Shown in pieces: positions 23,001 through 31,242 of a DNA stretch of 64,000 nucleotides. This DNA comes from Rhodococcus sp. SGAir0479. Its GTDB lineage: Bacteria > Actinomycetota > Actinomycetes > Mycobacteriales > Mycobacteriaceae. Position 1 is the stretch's first letter; each line of letters starts with the position of its first letter. Under the pieces are notes generated by a model. That model did no database searches, was not told the origin of the DNA, and saw only the letters and a program-made list of their open reading frames with translations. The stretch spans positions 2,046,001-2,110,000 of the forward strand of contig NZ_CP039432.1 in assembly GCF_005484805.1 (NCBI RefSeq), given 5' to 3'. Both the position numbers and the translations under genes were made by a program.

Positions 23001-23598
23001 GTCGCTCGATCGAGAGCCCGTGGTCCATCAGCTCGAGGAAGAAGTTGTCCTTGCCCCAGATCTCCTGCCACTTCGCGGCGGCCTCGAGTGCCTCCCGGTC
23101 GTGACCGAGACGCAGCCGGGTCTGGATCTCACCCGACGGGCAGCCGGTGGTCGCGATGATCCCCTCGGCGTGGTGGGCGATGAGCTCCTCGTCCATGCGC
23201 GGCCACTTGCCGAGCTGGCCCTCGATCGACGCGAGCGACGACAGCTTGAACAGGTTCCGCAGACCGGTCGAGTTCTCGGCGACCATCGTCATGTGCGTGT
23301 AGGCGCCGCTACCGGAGACGTCGTCGGACTTCTGACTGGGATCGCCCCACAGCACGCGCTTGGTGTTGAACCGCGACTCGGGCGCGACGTACGCCTCGAT
23401 GCCGATGATCGGCTTGATGCCGTGCTTCTTGGCGACGTTGTAGAACTCACTGGCGCCGTACATGTTTCCGTGGTCGGTCATCCCGACCGCGGTCATCCCG
23501 AGCCGTTCGGCTTCCTTGAACAACGGGCCGACCTTTGCCGCACCGTCGAGCATCGAGTACTCGGTGTGGTTGTGCAGGTGAACGAACGAGTCAGCCAC
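20062..23598 (-). CDS. dnaE1: DNA polymerase III alpha subunit DnaE1
   Basis: 1178 aa replicative polymerase. The N-terminal PHP domain keeps all nine metal-ligand positions described for the proofreading PHP exonuclease of mycobacterial DnaE1: H7, H9 and D18, the DHG His, the IEAY Glu, the THMT His, the TGCP Cys, and Asp/His of NDCHYV. The polymerase domain has the catalytic triad segment [11 protein letters not shown] (about 412-422). A helix-hairpin-helix/OB-fold region follows, including [15 protein letters not shown] (about 1067-1080). The PHP domain therefore probably does the proofreading, as in M. tuberculosis. Monocistronic, convergent with the DUF5995-like gene. Confidence 0.97.
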   Translation of the reverse strand: MADSFVHLHNHTEYSMLDGAAKVGPLFKEAERLGMTAVGMTDHGNMYGASEFYNVAKKHGIKPIIGIEAYVAPESRFNTKRVLWGDPSQKSDDVSGSGAYTHMTMVAENSTGLRNLFKLSSLASIEGQLGKWPRMDEELIAHHAEGIIATTGCPSGEIQTRLRLGHDREALEAAAKWQEIWGKDNFFLELMDHGLSIERRVREGLLEIGNKLGIPPLATNDCHYVTKDAAENHEALLCIQTGKTLSDPTRFKFDGDGYYLKSADEMRAIWDSEVPGACDNSVLIGERVQPYEDVWQHRDRMPIFPVPEGETQASWLHKEVMRGLDRRFPAGPPREYIERAEYEIRVINQMGFPAYFLVVGDLINHAREVGIRVGPGRGSAAGSLVAYAMGITNIDPIPHGLLFERFLNPERVSMPDIDIDFDDRRRGEMVRYATDKWGSDKVAQVITFGTIKTKAAIKDSARVQFGQPGFAIADQITKALPPPIMAKDISVSGITDPEHERYKEAVEVRALIDSNPDVAKIYQTAKGLEGLIRNAGVHACAVIMSSEPLTDAIPVWKRAQDGAIITGWDYPSCEAIGLLKMDFLGLRNLTVIGDAIENIKANRGIDIDLDTLPLEDPATYELLARGDTLGVFQLDGSAMRDLLRRMQPTGFEDIVAVLALYRPGPMGMNAHNDYADRKNGRQDVKPIHPELEEPLKEILADTFGLIVYQEQIMQIAQKVAGYSLGQADLLRRAMGKKKKEILDEAYDGFAEGMKTNGFSQAAITALWDTVLPFAGYAFNKSHAAGYGLVSFWTAYLKANYPSEYMAGLLTSVGDDKDKAAVYLSDCRKMGITVLPPDVNASRVDFASVGEDIRFGLGAVRNVGANVVSSIIAAREEKGSFTDFSDYLNKIDALACSKKVTESLIKAGGFDSLGHPRKGLMLVHADAIDAVMGTKKAEAMGQFDLFGGDDADESITSVFNVKVPDEEWESKHKLALEREMLGLYVSGHPLNGVEHVLAAQSDTSIPTILEGDIKDGTQVTVGGILASVNRRINKNGLTWASAQLEDLSGGIEVLFFPQAYSVYGMDVVEDSVVLVKARVSIRDDRVSLIANDLAVPDLSAIGVAKPVAVSLPVRQCTKEKLGALRQVLSRHPGTADVHVKLIGSRGTSLWKVDEVLRVEPSSSLMGDLKALLGPSCLAG

Positions 23599-23673
23599 GT
23601 GCGCCTCTCTGTAGTTCGGCCCGACGCGCGCGCGTCGGCGGATCCGGCGGTCCCTGGGTTCAGCGCATCGAGT

Positions 23674-24606
23674 CTAGGCCCTCGCACCGACGGTCTCGTC
23701 CCGCCGCAGGCGCTCTCGGCGGGCGCGGCGGGATCGCACCAGCGCATCGGTGGTGAACACCACGAGCGCCACCCAGATCAGGACGAATCCGGCCCAGCGT
23801 GACGGCGGCATCACCTCGTGCATGACCGCGACGCCCCACACCATCTGCAGCGCGGGCGTGAGGTACTGCAGGATGCCCAGGGTCGTGAGCGGGATGCGTT
23901 GCGCCGCCACTCCGAACAGCAGCAGCGGGGCGGCCGTGACCGGCCCGGCGGCCATCAGCAGCAGGCTGTGACCGACCCCGTTGCCGAAGAACGAGCCCGT
24001 GTCCGAGACCGCGAGCACCACCAGGTAGCCGATCGCGACGGGCGCGGCGACCACCCCCTCGGCGGTGAGGCTGGTGCGCGGGTCCAGGGGCACCACTTTC
24101 TTGATCACCCCGTACGACGCGAACGACAACGCCAGCGTGAGCGCCACGAGCGGCGGCCTGCCGTAGTCGACGGTGATCACGACCACCGCGATCCCCGCGA
24201 GTACGAGGGCGCCGATTTGGGCCGGACGCAGCCGCTCCCGGAACAGCACAACACCCAGCAGGACGCTGACGAGTGGGTTGACGAAGTACCCCAGGGCGGC
24301 CTCGACGACGTGGCCGGAGACGACCGCGTAGATGTACACGCCCCAGTTGATGCCGATCGCGATCGTCGCCGCGGTCACCAGAGCCCACGTGCGGGGCCCG
24401 AGTCCTCGCAGCGACCCGAGCCGGCCGAGGATCGCCAGCACGATCAGCATGAGGAGCACCGTCCACACCATGCGGTGCGCGAGCACCTCGAGGGAGCCGG
24501 CGGGGGCAAGCAGACCGAAGAAGATCGGGAACATGCCCCAGATGAGGTAGGCGCCGACCCCGGAGAGCAGTCCGGTGGAATCTTCGGAGCGGTGCCGCGG
24601 TGTCAC
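23674..24606 (-). CDS. rarD: EamA-family transporter RarD
   Basis: 310 aa with ten hydrophobic helices in two EamA repeats. The N-terminal GVGAYLIWGMFPIFFGLL and AHRMVWT segments are characteristic of RarD, a drug/metabolite transporter superfamily member named for chloramphenicol sensitivity. The transported compound is not established. The gene is upstream of dnaE1 on the same strand (75-base gap) and divergent from the esterase gene. Confidence 0.88.
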   Translation of the reverse strand: MTPRHRSEDSTGLLSGVGAYLIWGMFPIFFGLLAPAGSLEVLAHRMVWTVLLMLIVLAILGRLGSLRGLGPRTWALVTAATIAIGINWGVYIYAVVSGHVVEAALGYFVNPLVSVLLGVVLFRERLRPAQIGALVLAGIAVVVITVDYGRPPLVALTLALSFASYGVIKKVVPLDPRTSLTAEGVVAAPVAIGYLVVLAVSDTGSFFGNGVGHSLLLMAAGPVTAAPLLLFGVAAQRIPLTTLGILQYLTPALQMVWGVAVMHEVMPPSRWAGFVLIWVALVVFTTDALVRSRRARRERLRRDETVGARA

Positions 24607-24682
24607 GCTCCGTCACGATAGCCGCCGGGCTACGCTGGCTCGCCACCGCGTCGACGCGCCCGACCGCACGGAGGACCGCCCT

Positions 24683-25744
24683 GTGACCCTCATCACCGCC
24701 CCTGCCCGGTCCCCGCGCCGGCCTCGGTTCGCCCGCCGCGGGTGGCGGTTTCCGGTCGCCGCGGCGCTGATCGGCGGCGCGATCACCGCGTTCCTCGCGA
24801 GCCCGTGGCCCGGGGCGATGCTCGTCCGTCTCGTCTTCGACCGCGGGGCGCGGCGCACGAGTGCCGCCCTGGCCGTGCACGCCCCGGCCGGCGTCGCCAC
24901 GATTCTCGACCAGCAGTACCGCAGCGGCGACGACGACGCCTACCTCGACGTGTACTTCCCGGAGGAACTCCGCGGCACCGGCCGCGCACTGCCGGCCGTG
25001 ATCTGGACCCACGGCGGGGCCTGGATCTCGGGCAGCCGCGCGCACCACACCGCGTACTACCGGCTGCTGGCCGCGGCCGGATTCACGGTGATCGCGGTGG
25101 ACTACTCGCTGGCGCCGCGGCGCCGCTACCCCACCGCGGTCCGGCAACTGCACGACGCCCACGCGTACGTCCTCGCCCACGCCGCGCGCCTGCACGTCGA
25201 CCCGAACCGGATCGTGCTCGCCGGCGACTCCGCGGGCGCGCAGTTGTCGAGCCAGCTCGCCGTCATCACCACCGACCCCGGCTACGCCCGCGCCGTCTGC
25301 ATCGAACCGGCGCTGCAACCGCAGCAGCTGCGTGGCGTGATCCTCCACTGCGGAATCTACGAGGTCGCCGACATGGTGGGCGGTCCCGGGGTCATCGGGT
25401 GGGGAACCTCCGAATCCGTGTGGGCGTACACCGGATCCAAGGACGTCTCGGGTTCGCCGACGGTCGCGCAGATGTCGACGCTGCGGCACGTCTCCGACCG
25501 CTTCCCGGCCACGTTCGTCTCCGGCGGCAACTCCGACGGGCTCACCGCGAAGCAGTCGAAGGCGTTGGCCGCCCGACTCACCGGCCTCGGGGTGGACGTG
25601 ACCGCGCTGTTCTACCCCGACGACCACGTGCCCGCGCTGGCACACGAATACCAGTTCGACCTCGACAACGCCGACGGCCGTGCGGCGCTCGAACGGACCG
25701 TCGAGTTCCTCCGCAAGCACACCGTCGACGCCCCCGGGGCCTGA
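24683..25744 (+). CDS. alpha/beta hydrolase, HSL/esterase type
   Basis: 353 aa. An N-terminal basic stretch and one hydrophobic helix (about residues 18-40) anchor it to the membrane. The catalytic domain shows the HSL-family oxyanion motif HGGAW (about 110-114), nucleophile elbow GDSAGAQ (Ser about 182) and a C-terminal DDHVPALAHEYQF segment supplying Asp/His (about 312-324). It is probably an extracytoplasmic carboxylesterase. The GTG at 24683 has GGAGG 8 bases upstream; the open frame upstream to 24575 overlaps the rarD start and lacks family character. Substrate unknown. Confidence 0.85.
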   Translation: MTLITAPARSPRRPRFARRGWRFPVAAALIGGAITAFLASPWPGAMLVRLVFDRGARRTSAALAVHAPAGVATILDQQYRSGDDDAYLDVYFPEELRGTGRALPAVIWTHGGAWISGSRAHHTAYYRLLAAAGFTVIAVDYSLAPRRRYPTAVRQLHDAHAYVLAHAARLHVDPNRIVLAGDSAGAQLSSQLAVITTDPGYARAVCIEPALQPQQLRGVILHCGIYEVADMVGGPGVIGWGTSESVWAYTGSKDVSGSPTVAQMSTLRHVSDRFPATFVSGGNSDGLTAKQSKALAARLTGLGVDVTALFYPDDHVPALAHEYQFDLDNADGRAALERTVEFLRKHTVDAPGA

Positions 25745-25770
25745 CCGAGCTCACCCGACTGGCCGGCGCC

Positions 25771-26394
25771 TCAGTTCGCGGCGACGGGGCCGCACACCGC
25801 CCCGAGCGCCCGCACCAGTGCCACCTGGTGCAACGCGTCGACCCGCTCGGTGGCCACGACGTCGACCGCCGCGGTCACCAGGTCCGGCAGGCATTCCGGT
25901 CCGGCCAGCACCTGTCGCCGCGCCGAGATCTCCGCGACGATGTCCCGGTTGAGGGTGTCCAGCACCGAGCGGACGGTCGCCAGGTCGGGGCGGACGGCGG
26001 CGGCGGCGGCGGGCGCCAGCTGCCAGTAGCCGAAGAGGCCGCGCTGGACGTCCTTGTTCGCCTCGATCTGGGCGCGGAACACCGCTTCCACCCGGCCTGC
26101 TTCCAGACCCGCGCCGCTCGCCTGCTCGCCCACCGACCGCAGCACGTCCCGCTCACGCGCGGGATCGTCGATCGGGCGGTCCGTCCCCCACTTGGCCGCA
26201 GCCACCGGATCGGCCGTCGACAACCGCTGCGCGATCGAGAGCACCAGCGGCCGCAGTTCTCCGGGGGCCGGCGCGTACGACCGGGCGCCCGCGGCCGGTG
26301 CTGCGGCGAGTATCGACGAGACGGCGACAGCGGCCGTCGCCGCGATCCATCCGACACGGTTCACGGACCACCCGACTGGTTTCATGGACCACAT
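25771..26394 (-). CDS. secreted chorismate mutase, AroQ gamma class
   Basis: 207 aa. Signal peptide at about 10-35 (hydrophobic core, AAGA cleavage region). The mature domain matches the exported all-helical chorismate mutases such as M. tuberculosis Rv1885c: AAAKWGTD with the active-site Lys (about 67), IDDPARERDVL (about 74-84) and the QIEANKDVQRGLFGYW helix (about 107-122). Cysteines at about 165 and 200 may form the disulfide known in that class. It converts chorismate to prephenate outside the cytoplasm; why this is exported is not known. The start could be either ATG of MWSMK; neither has a clear ribosome site. Confidence 0.85.
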   Translation of the reverse strand: MWSMKPVGWSVNRVGWIAATAAVAVSSILAAAPAAGARSYAPAPGELRPLVLSIAQRLSTADPVAAAKWGTDRPIDDPARERDVLRSVGEQASGAGLEAGRVEAVFRAQIEANKDVQRGLFGYWQLAPAAAAAVRPDLATVRSVLDTLNRDIVAEISARRQVLAGPECLPDLVTAAVDVVATERVDALHQVALVRALGAVCGPVAAN

Positions 26395-26454
26395 TGTGCA
26401 GCAGTGGGGTTCAGAGCGGCGGATACGACGGCCGCTCGGGGACGGCGAACGGTC

Positions 26455-27123
26455 TCACGTCGCGATCGGGACCGGTCCGTCGTCCGGACCCGGCGCCACC
26501 GTGCCGACCTGTTCCGGCAGCAGCGGACTGACCGCGAACGAACCCGCGACCGCGTCGGGCGGAAGCGCCTCCACGACCCGCACCCCCGGCGTGTCCGCCA
26601 GCAGCCGCAACTGGTCCAGCGTCCCGCGCACGGTGGCGCCCACGACGCACGCGCACCCGTCGGACAGCTGCGCGGCCGAGTACGCCGCGACGAGCGACTG
26701 CCGGTCGTGACCGACGATCGACGTGTGCAGCCGGGCAGCCGCGACACCCGACGCGCGAAGCACAGCAGTCGGATTCGCCGCGACCGGTATGGCCACCATG
26801 GGTGTCTGCACCCGGTCGAGCGGCACCCGAAGCAGCACCTGCGCCACCCGCAAATCCGCGGTGACGTCCAGCAGGTGCTGCGGCGCGGCGGGCGCGGCCA
26901 GCGACACCAGCGCCCAGTGCCGGGTGTCGGCGCCGGCCGCGGGATCGTCCGCCAGCGTGCCGCGCGCCCGGTCCAGATACTCCGTCACCTGCTCACCGGC
27001 GTCCGGCCCCAGCCGATCGGTGGAGATCCGGGCGTCGGGCACCGGGTTCGCGATCCCGAGCCCGACGACGGCGCCGACGAGCACGGCCGCCGCCACGACG
27101 GACGGCCACGTACGTGCACTCAT
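26455..27123 (-). CDS. hypothetical membrane-anchored protein
   Basis: 222 aa. One N-terminal hydrophobic helix (about 5-25) with an uncleaved look suggests an anchor, followed by a soluble extracytoplasmic domain rich in Ala and Val. Two Cys in DGCACVV (about 154-160) could coordinate metal or form a disulfide. No family recognised. The ATG begins 1 base after the stop codon of the upstream pseudouridine synthase gene, so translation is probably coupled to the rlu-lspA operon. It precedes the secreted chorismate mutase gene on the same strand. Confidence 0.6.
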   Translation of the reverse strand: MSARTWPSVVAAAVLVGAVVGLGIANPVPDARISTDRLGPDAGEQVTEYLDRARGTLADDPAAGADTRHWALVSLAAPAAPQHLLDVTADLRVAQVLLRVPLDRVQTPMVAIPVAANPTAVLRASGVAAARLHTSIVGHDRQSLVAAYSAAQLSDGCACVVGATVRGTLDQLRLLADTPGVRVVEALPPDAVAGSFAVSPLLPEQVGTVAPGPDDGPVPIAT

Positions 27124-27124
27124 C

Positions 27125-28051
27125 TCACGCGCCCCGCAGCACTCCGAGCGCGTGCTGGAGATCCTTCGGGTACTCGCTGGTGATCTCGACCCAGTGACCG
27201 TCGGCCGGATGCGCGAACCCCAGCGAACGGGCGTGCAGCCACTGCCGTTCCAGGCCGAGGCGCTCGGCCAGCCGCGGGTCGGCGCCGTACGTCAGGTCGC
27301 CGCAGCACGGGTGCCTCAGCGCCGAGAAGTGCACGCGGATCTGGTGGGTGCGGCCGGTCTCGAGATGGATGTCGAGCAGGCTCGCGGCCTGGAACGCCTC
27401 GACGGTGTCGTAGTGGGTGACGCTGGGCTTGCCGTCCGCCGTGACCGCGAACTTCCAGTCGTTGCTGCGGTGCCGTCCGATCGGCGCGTCGATGGTGCCG
27501 CTGCTCGGATCCGGGTGCCCCTGCACCAGCGCGTGGTACCGCTTGTCGATGGTGCGCTGCTTGAACGCCCGCTTGAGCACCGTGTACGCGCGCTCGGAGG
27601 TCGCGACCACCATCACGCCGGAGGTGCCGACATCGAGTCGGTGCACGATGCCCTGACGTTCGTGCGCCCCGGACGTCGAAATCCGGAAGCCGGCCGCGGC
27701 CAGACCGCCGATGACGGTCGGTCCCGTCCATCCGACACTCGCGTGGGCGGCGACGCCCACCGGCTTGTCGACCGCGACGATGTCGTCGTCCGCGTACAGG
27801 ATCTCCATGCCCTCGACGGGCTCGGGATCGATCGTCAACGGGCGCGGCGGCTCGGGCAGCTCGACCTCGAGCCACGTTCCGGCCGCGAGCCGATCCGACT
27901 TGCCTGCCGCGACGCCGTCCACCTGGACGGCGCCCTCCTCCGTGAGTGTCGCCACCGCGGTGCGCGAGAGCCCGAGCAGACGCGCCAGCCCGGCGTCCAC
28001 CCGCATACCGTCGAGCCCGTCGGGAACCGGCATCGATCGCGTCTCCCTCAT
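27125..28051 (-). CDS. RluA-family rRNA pseudouridine synthase
   Basis: 308 aa. An N-terminal S4 RNA-binding domain (about 12-65) precedes the RluA catalytic domain. The catalytic Asp is D140 in [14 protein letters not shown], and the [11 protein letters not shown] segment (about 236-246) is the second family motif. It probably isomerises uridines in 23S rRNA (RluD-like). The ATG at 28051 overlaps the lspA stop in ATGA, so the two are coupled, as in many bacteria where an RluD-like gene follows lspA. The frame extends further upstream within lspA but that part is not family-like. Exact target site not determinable. Confidence 0.9.
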   Translation of the reverse strand: MRETRSMPVPDGLDGMRVDAGLARLLGLSRTAVATLTEEGAVQVDGVAAGKSDRLAAGTWLEVELPEPPRPLTIDPEPVEGMEILYADDDIVAVDKPVGVAAHASVGWTGPTVIGGLAAAGFRISTSGAHERQGIVHRLDVGTSGVMVVATSERAYTVLKRAFKQRTIDKRYHALVQGHPDPSSGTIDAPIGRHRSNDWKFAVTADGKPSVTHYDTVEAFQAASLLDIHLETGRTHQIRVHFSALRHPCCGDLTYGADPRLAERLGLERQWLHARSLGFAHPADGHWVEITSEYPKDLQHALGVLRGA

Positions 28052-28722
28052 GCCGCATCCCCCTTCCGGGAAGTACCGTTCTTCGTTTCGGCCCGTCCAC
28101 CGCCCGGTTCGATCCCGAACAGCGTGAGCGCCACCAACAGGATCGCTCCGCACACGATCGACGAGTCGGCGACGTTGAACACCGGCCACCAGCCCACGGA
28201 GACGAAGTCCACGACGTGGCCCTGCAACGGTCCGGGCGAACGGAAGATCCGGTCGATCAGGTTACCGAGCGCGCCGCCGAGGACGAGTCCGAGTCCCAGC
28301 GCCCACCACGGCGAGCTCAGCCTGCGACCGATCCGGATCACACCGACGACGACGCCCACCGCGACGAGCGTCAGCAGCCACGTCATCCCGGTGGCCATCG
28401 AGAAGGCCGCGCCGGCATTGCGGATCAGCGTCAGCGTGACGGTGTCGCCGACGATCCGGACGGGGTCGGCCGGGTCGATGTAGGCGACGGCCAGCGACTT
28501 GGTCAGCAGGTCGAGCCCGAACACCACCACCGCGATGCCGACGAGCAACCGCATCATCTTCCGCGGCGCCCGCGACGGCCGCCCCGAGGTCGCCGGGTCG
28601 TGTGCCGGGTCGTCGCGTGCCGGGTCGTCGGGTGCCGGGTCGTCGGGCTCGGAGGCGGTGGGTTCCGGAATCTGGTTACCTTTCACGGCACGGTCGTCGC
28701 TCTCGGCGCGGTCGTCACTCAC
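28048..28722 (-). CDS. lspA: lipoprotein signal peptidase LspA (signal peptidase II)
   Basis: 224 aa. This membrane aspartyl protease removes signal peptides from prolipoproteins. Four helices are predicted. The catalytic aspartates are D157 in ALGNLIDR and D186 in VFNVADSS, and NAGAAFS (102-108) is the conserved central motif. It has an unusual 55-residue acidic/proline N-terminal extension with DDP repeats. The chosen GTG at 28722 gives SDDRAESDD and follows GGCGGAG; the extension could still be shorter. Three lipoprotein genes, its likely substrates, lie nearby. It forms a coupled unit with the downstream pseudouridine synthase. Confidence 0.94.
   Translation of the reverse strand: MSDDRAESDDRAVKGNQIPEPTASEPDDPAPDDPARDDPAHDPATSGRPSRAPRKMMRLLVGIAVVVFGLDLLTKSLAVAYIDPADPVRIVGDTVTLTLIRNAGAAFSMATGMTWLLTLVAVGVVVGVIRIGRRLSSPWWALGLGLVLGGALGNLIDRIFRSPGPLQGHVVDFVSVGWWPVFNVADSSIVCGAILLVALTLFGIEPGGGRAETKNGTSRKGDAA
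28592..28647. repeat. 15-base tandem repeats inside lspA 5' region
   Basis: Units starting at 28604, 28619 and 28634, plus a shorter one at 28592, share the core gccgggtcgtcg. They are in frame and encode the repeated [10 protein letters not shown] segments in the disordered N-terminus of LspA. Replication slippage would change the tail in 5-residue steps without shifting frame. Confidence 0.75.
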
Positions 28723-28787
28723 TCCGCCATCATCCCCTACCCGGGGAACAGACCGGTCATCCCACCCGCGCCGACTAACCTGTTGGC

Positions 28788-29741
28788 GTGCCACTGCCGT
28801 CGAAATTCCTCTCCTCCGGTACCGCGCTCGTCGCGGCGACACTCTCCCTCTCGCTCCTCGTCGCCGGGTGCAGCAGCGGTGGTGACGCCACCCCGGCCAG
28901 CCCCGACGCCGTCGGCGCCGCATCCGACGAGGTCACCGTCCCCGTCACGGCCGCCACGACGGAGATCGTCGACGCCGGCGCCGAGCCGCGGGAGCTGGTC
29001 CAGTACCGGTTACCGCAGGGCACGCGGCAGGACGCGCGCCTCGTGACGACGGCCACCGTGTCGCAGCAGATCGACGAGCAGCCGCCGCAGGACTTCTCGA
29101 CGCCGCAGATGACGATGCCGCTCGCCGCGCTGGTCACGCAGGGCGTCACCGACGCGACGCCGGCCACCACCGTCGACCTCACGCTCGGCGAGCTCACGAC
29201 CCCCGACGCGGCGACCGACGAACTGCTCGCACCCGCCCAGGGCTCGCACGCGGGCTTCACGATGGATCGCTCGGGCGCGATCACGGCCCTGCGGCTGCGG
29301 CCCGATCCCGAGACCGACAACAAGGCGCGCTCGATGATCGAGCAGGCGTTCTACCAGGCGGTGTACCGGACCGTCGCGTTCCCCGGCCAGCCGATCGGCG
29401 TGGGCGCGGTGTGGAAGATCCGCCAACAGGTGATGAGCGCCGTCGCCCTGGACCAGGTCACCACCGCGACCCTCGTCGCCCGCGACGGCGATCGTCTCAC
29501 CGTCGACGTCCAGGTGGAGCAGACACCCAAGTCGCCGGTGTTCGAACTCCCCAGCGGTGCCGGCACGTTGAACGTCGACTCGTACTCGCTGCGCGGGGCC
29601 GGCACCGTCGTCGTCGACATGGCGTCGCCGCTCCCGATCGACGGCTCCGTCAGCGTCGAGGGCACGCAGTCCTACAGCGACCCGGCCGGCGCGATGCAGT
29701 TGCGGCAGACCACCGGCGAGAGCGTGCAGTGGGCGGGGTGA
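28788..29741 (+). CDS. lipoprotein, DUF6263-like
   Basis: 317 aa. Lipoprotein signal peptide with lipobox LVAGC; the lipidated residue would be C28. The mature part is low-complexity at first (about 30-60) and then a beta-rich domain with repeated T-x-V-D-L-T patterns, resembling actinobacterial DUF6263 proteins. No catalytic motif is seen. The start is GTG. It is divergent from lspA (65-base spacer), the peptidase that would process it, and overlaps the next lipoprotein gene in GTGA. Confidence 0.75.
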   Translation: MPLPSKFLSSGTALVAATLSLSLLVAGCSSGGDATPASPDAVGAASDEVTVPVTAATTEIVDAGAEPRELVQYRLPQGTRQDARLVTTATVSQQIDEQPPQDFSTPQMTMPLAALVTQGVTDATPATTVDLTLGELTTPDAATDELLAPAQGSHAGFTMDRSGAITALRLRPDPETDNKARSMIEQAFYQAVYRTVAFPGQPIGVGAVWKIRQQVMSAVALDQVTTATLVARDGDRLTVDVQVEQTPKSPVFELPSGAGTLNVDSYSLRGAGTVVVDMASPLPIDGSVSVEGTQSYSDPAGAMQLRQTTGESVQWAG

Positions 29742-30469
29742 CGGGGGGCGCCGCGGCGGCCGCGGCACTCTCCCTCGCGGTGCTGCTCACCGCGTGCGGA
29801 TCCGAGGAGTCCGACCCGGCTCCGGCGGCGGACCCGGCGCCCGAGGTGACGGCCCCGGCCACACCGGCGGCCGGGCCGATCACCGACGGGAACGCGCTAC
29901 GCGCGGCGCTGCCCACGACCGCCGATCTGGCGCCCGGCTTCGCCGTACTGCCGGACACGCCGGACGACCCCGCGGGTCGGGATGCGGACGACGCCACCGA
30001 CGCGTCCTCGACCGATCCGGCCCGCTGCGCGAACGTCCTGGACACCATCGCCCGCCAGTCCCCCGGCGCCGTCGCCACGGCCGAACAGAACTTCAGCGGG
30101 CCAGGCTTCACCAGTATCGACGTCGACGCCGCCAGTTACGCAGGCAGCGGCGCCGCGGACGCGTTCGCCGCCGTCCAGGCGAGCGTCCGCACGTGCACCA
30201 CCTTCACCGGCACGGACGCGCTGGGCACGGCGGTGGAATACCGCGTCGAACCGCTCGCCCGGCCCGACGCGGGGGACGCCGCGATCGCCTTCCGGGTCAC
30301 CACGACCAGCGAGGGATTCACGCTCGTCTCCGACGCCGTCGTCACCTCCGTCGACTCTACGGTGGTGCAGGTCGTCACCACCGGTCCCGACGCCCTCGCC
30401 GGCGACGACACCACCGTGCTGGCGCGCACCACCGCGCAGCGCGTGCACGCGGCGGCCGGTCCGCGCTGA
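29738..30469 (+). CDS. lipoprotein of unknown function
   Basis: 243 aa. Short lipoprotein signal (GTG start, then a poly-Ala hydrophobic stretch) with lipobox LLTAC, lipidation at C20. The following DPAPAADPAPEVTAPATPAAG linker leads to a globular domain with conserved Cys near CANVLDTIA (about 93) and RTCTTF (about 150), possibly a disulfide. The shape recalls the extracellular sensor-type domains of mycobacterial PknH-like lipoproteins, but I would not assign it. The stop of the previous gene overlaps the start (GTGA); an alternative GTG lies at 29729. Confidence 0.7.
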   Translation: MTGGAAAAAALSLAVLLTACGSEESDPAPAADPAPEVTAPATPAAGPITDGNALRAALPTTADLAPGFAVLPDTPDDPAGRDADDATDASSTDPARCANVLDTIARQSPGAVATAEQNFSGPGFTSIDVDAASYAGSGAADAFAAVQASVRTCTTFTGTDALGTAVEYRVEPLARPDAGDAAIAFRVTTTSEGFTLVSDAVVTSVDSTVVQVVTTGPDALAGDDTTVLARTTAQRVHAAAGPR

Positions 30470-30480
30470 GAGGCCACACC

Positions 30481-30582
30481 GTGAACCCGACGAACCTGTG
30501 ACTCCGCCGGACCCGTGAAAACGCCGGCCCCGTGAAAACGCCGGACCCGTGAAAACGCCGGACCCGTGAAAACGCCGATGCC
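30481..30582. repeat. six 17-base tandem units (minisatellite)
   Basis: Six consecutive 17-base units begin with gtg at 30481, 30498, 30515, 30532, 30549 and 30566. The last four are near-identical (gtgaaaacgccggaccc with one or two changes); the first two are degenerate. The array sits just after the lipoprotein stop and runs into the terminator hairpin. The period is not a multiple of three, so it is not an in-frame coding repeat. Confidence 0.85.
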
Positions 30583-30612
30583 GGCGCCACCCGTCGGGTG
30601 ACGCCGGCATCG
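30576..30612. terminator. bidirectional intrinsic-type hairpin
   Basis: Inverted repeat with arms of 17 bases (outer cgatgccggcg / cgccggcatcg, inner caccc / gggtg), one mismatch and a 3-base loop. It lies between convergent genes ending at 30469 and 30626. No T-run follows, which is common for actinobacterial terminators. Confidence 0.7.
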
Positions 30613-30625
30613 GCGGGGGCACAGA

Positions 30626-31129
30626 CTACGCGGGGCAGGCCGGCGAGGTCAGGCCGGCAACCTGCACCAGCTGGCAGGCGTAGGTCTTCGACATCTTCCA
30701 GACCCCGTCCTCGGCGACGAAGTCGACGGTCGCGGGGTTCGCCTGGCCGTTGATGATCAGGTTGACGCCGGCGGTGACCGTGTCGTCGCCGGTCGGGGTG
30801 ACGTCCTGCACCTCGATGGTGGCGTTGTTCTGCTTCGCGGCGGCCGTCACCTGGTTGATGAGCTCGGGATCGGCCTCGGCGCCCTGCACCAGCTGCACCT
30901 TCTGGTCCAGCGGAACGCTGTCGTCGAACGCCTTCGCGAGCGCGGCGTTGAGGTCCGCGGCGGTCGGCGGGGCCGGCGCGGTGCCGTTGGCGCCCTCGGC
31001 TGCGGTGGTGGTGGGCGCCTGGGTCACCGTCGTACGTCCACCGTCGTCATTGCTGTCGTCGGAGCAGGCGGACATGGTGAGGGCAGCCGCGATCGCCACA
31101 CCAGCGATGGTCATCTTCCGAAGCTTCAA
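30626..31129 (-). CDS. lipoprotein, MTB12-like C-terminal domain
   Basis: 167 aa. Lipobox TMSAC gives lipidation at C22. A Thr/Ala/Pro linker (about 30-60) is followed by a domain resembling the C-terminal domain of the mycobacterial low-molecular-weight antigen MTB12: ADLNAALAKAFDD, SADPELIN-like and NPATVDFVAEDGVWKMSKTYAC segments. Cys near the end (YACQL, SPACPA) may form a disulfide. The chosen start is TTG at 31129, with AAAAGG 7 bases upstream; the frame is open to 31183. It is a secreted surface antigen-like protein of unknown function, downstream of dinB on the same strand. Confidence 0.72.
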   Translation of the reverse strand: MKLRKMTIAGVAIAAALTMSACSDDSNDDGGRTTVTQAPTTTAAEGANGTAPAPPTAADLNAALAKAFDDSVPLDQKVQLVQGAEADPELINQVTAAAKQNNATIEVQDVTPTGDDTVTAGVNLIINGQANPATVDFVAEDGVWKMSKTYACQLVQVAGLTSPACPA

Positions 31130-31242
31130 GTGCTTGTCCTTTTCATTCTCGGTCGAACATCGTTCATGCCGCAGCCGGGACACCGTCGCTGTCCCAGCTA
31201 TGACTCCAGTTCACAGCAAGAGTACCGGCGAAGAGGGTCGCC

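Noticed and set aside
20617-23802. A 1061-codon open frame antisense to dnaE1.
   Set aside because: Compositional shadow of a highly conserved replicative polymerase gene.
30481-30582. A CRISPR-like array.
   Set aside because: Units are 17 bases in direct contact without spacers, so it is a tandem repeat and not a CRISPR.
31148-31165. A possible second LexA box near the MTB12-like lipoprotein (tcgaac..gttc).
   Set aside because: The half-sites are separated by three bases instead of four and the second half is incomplete.
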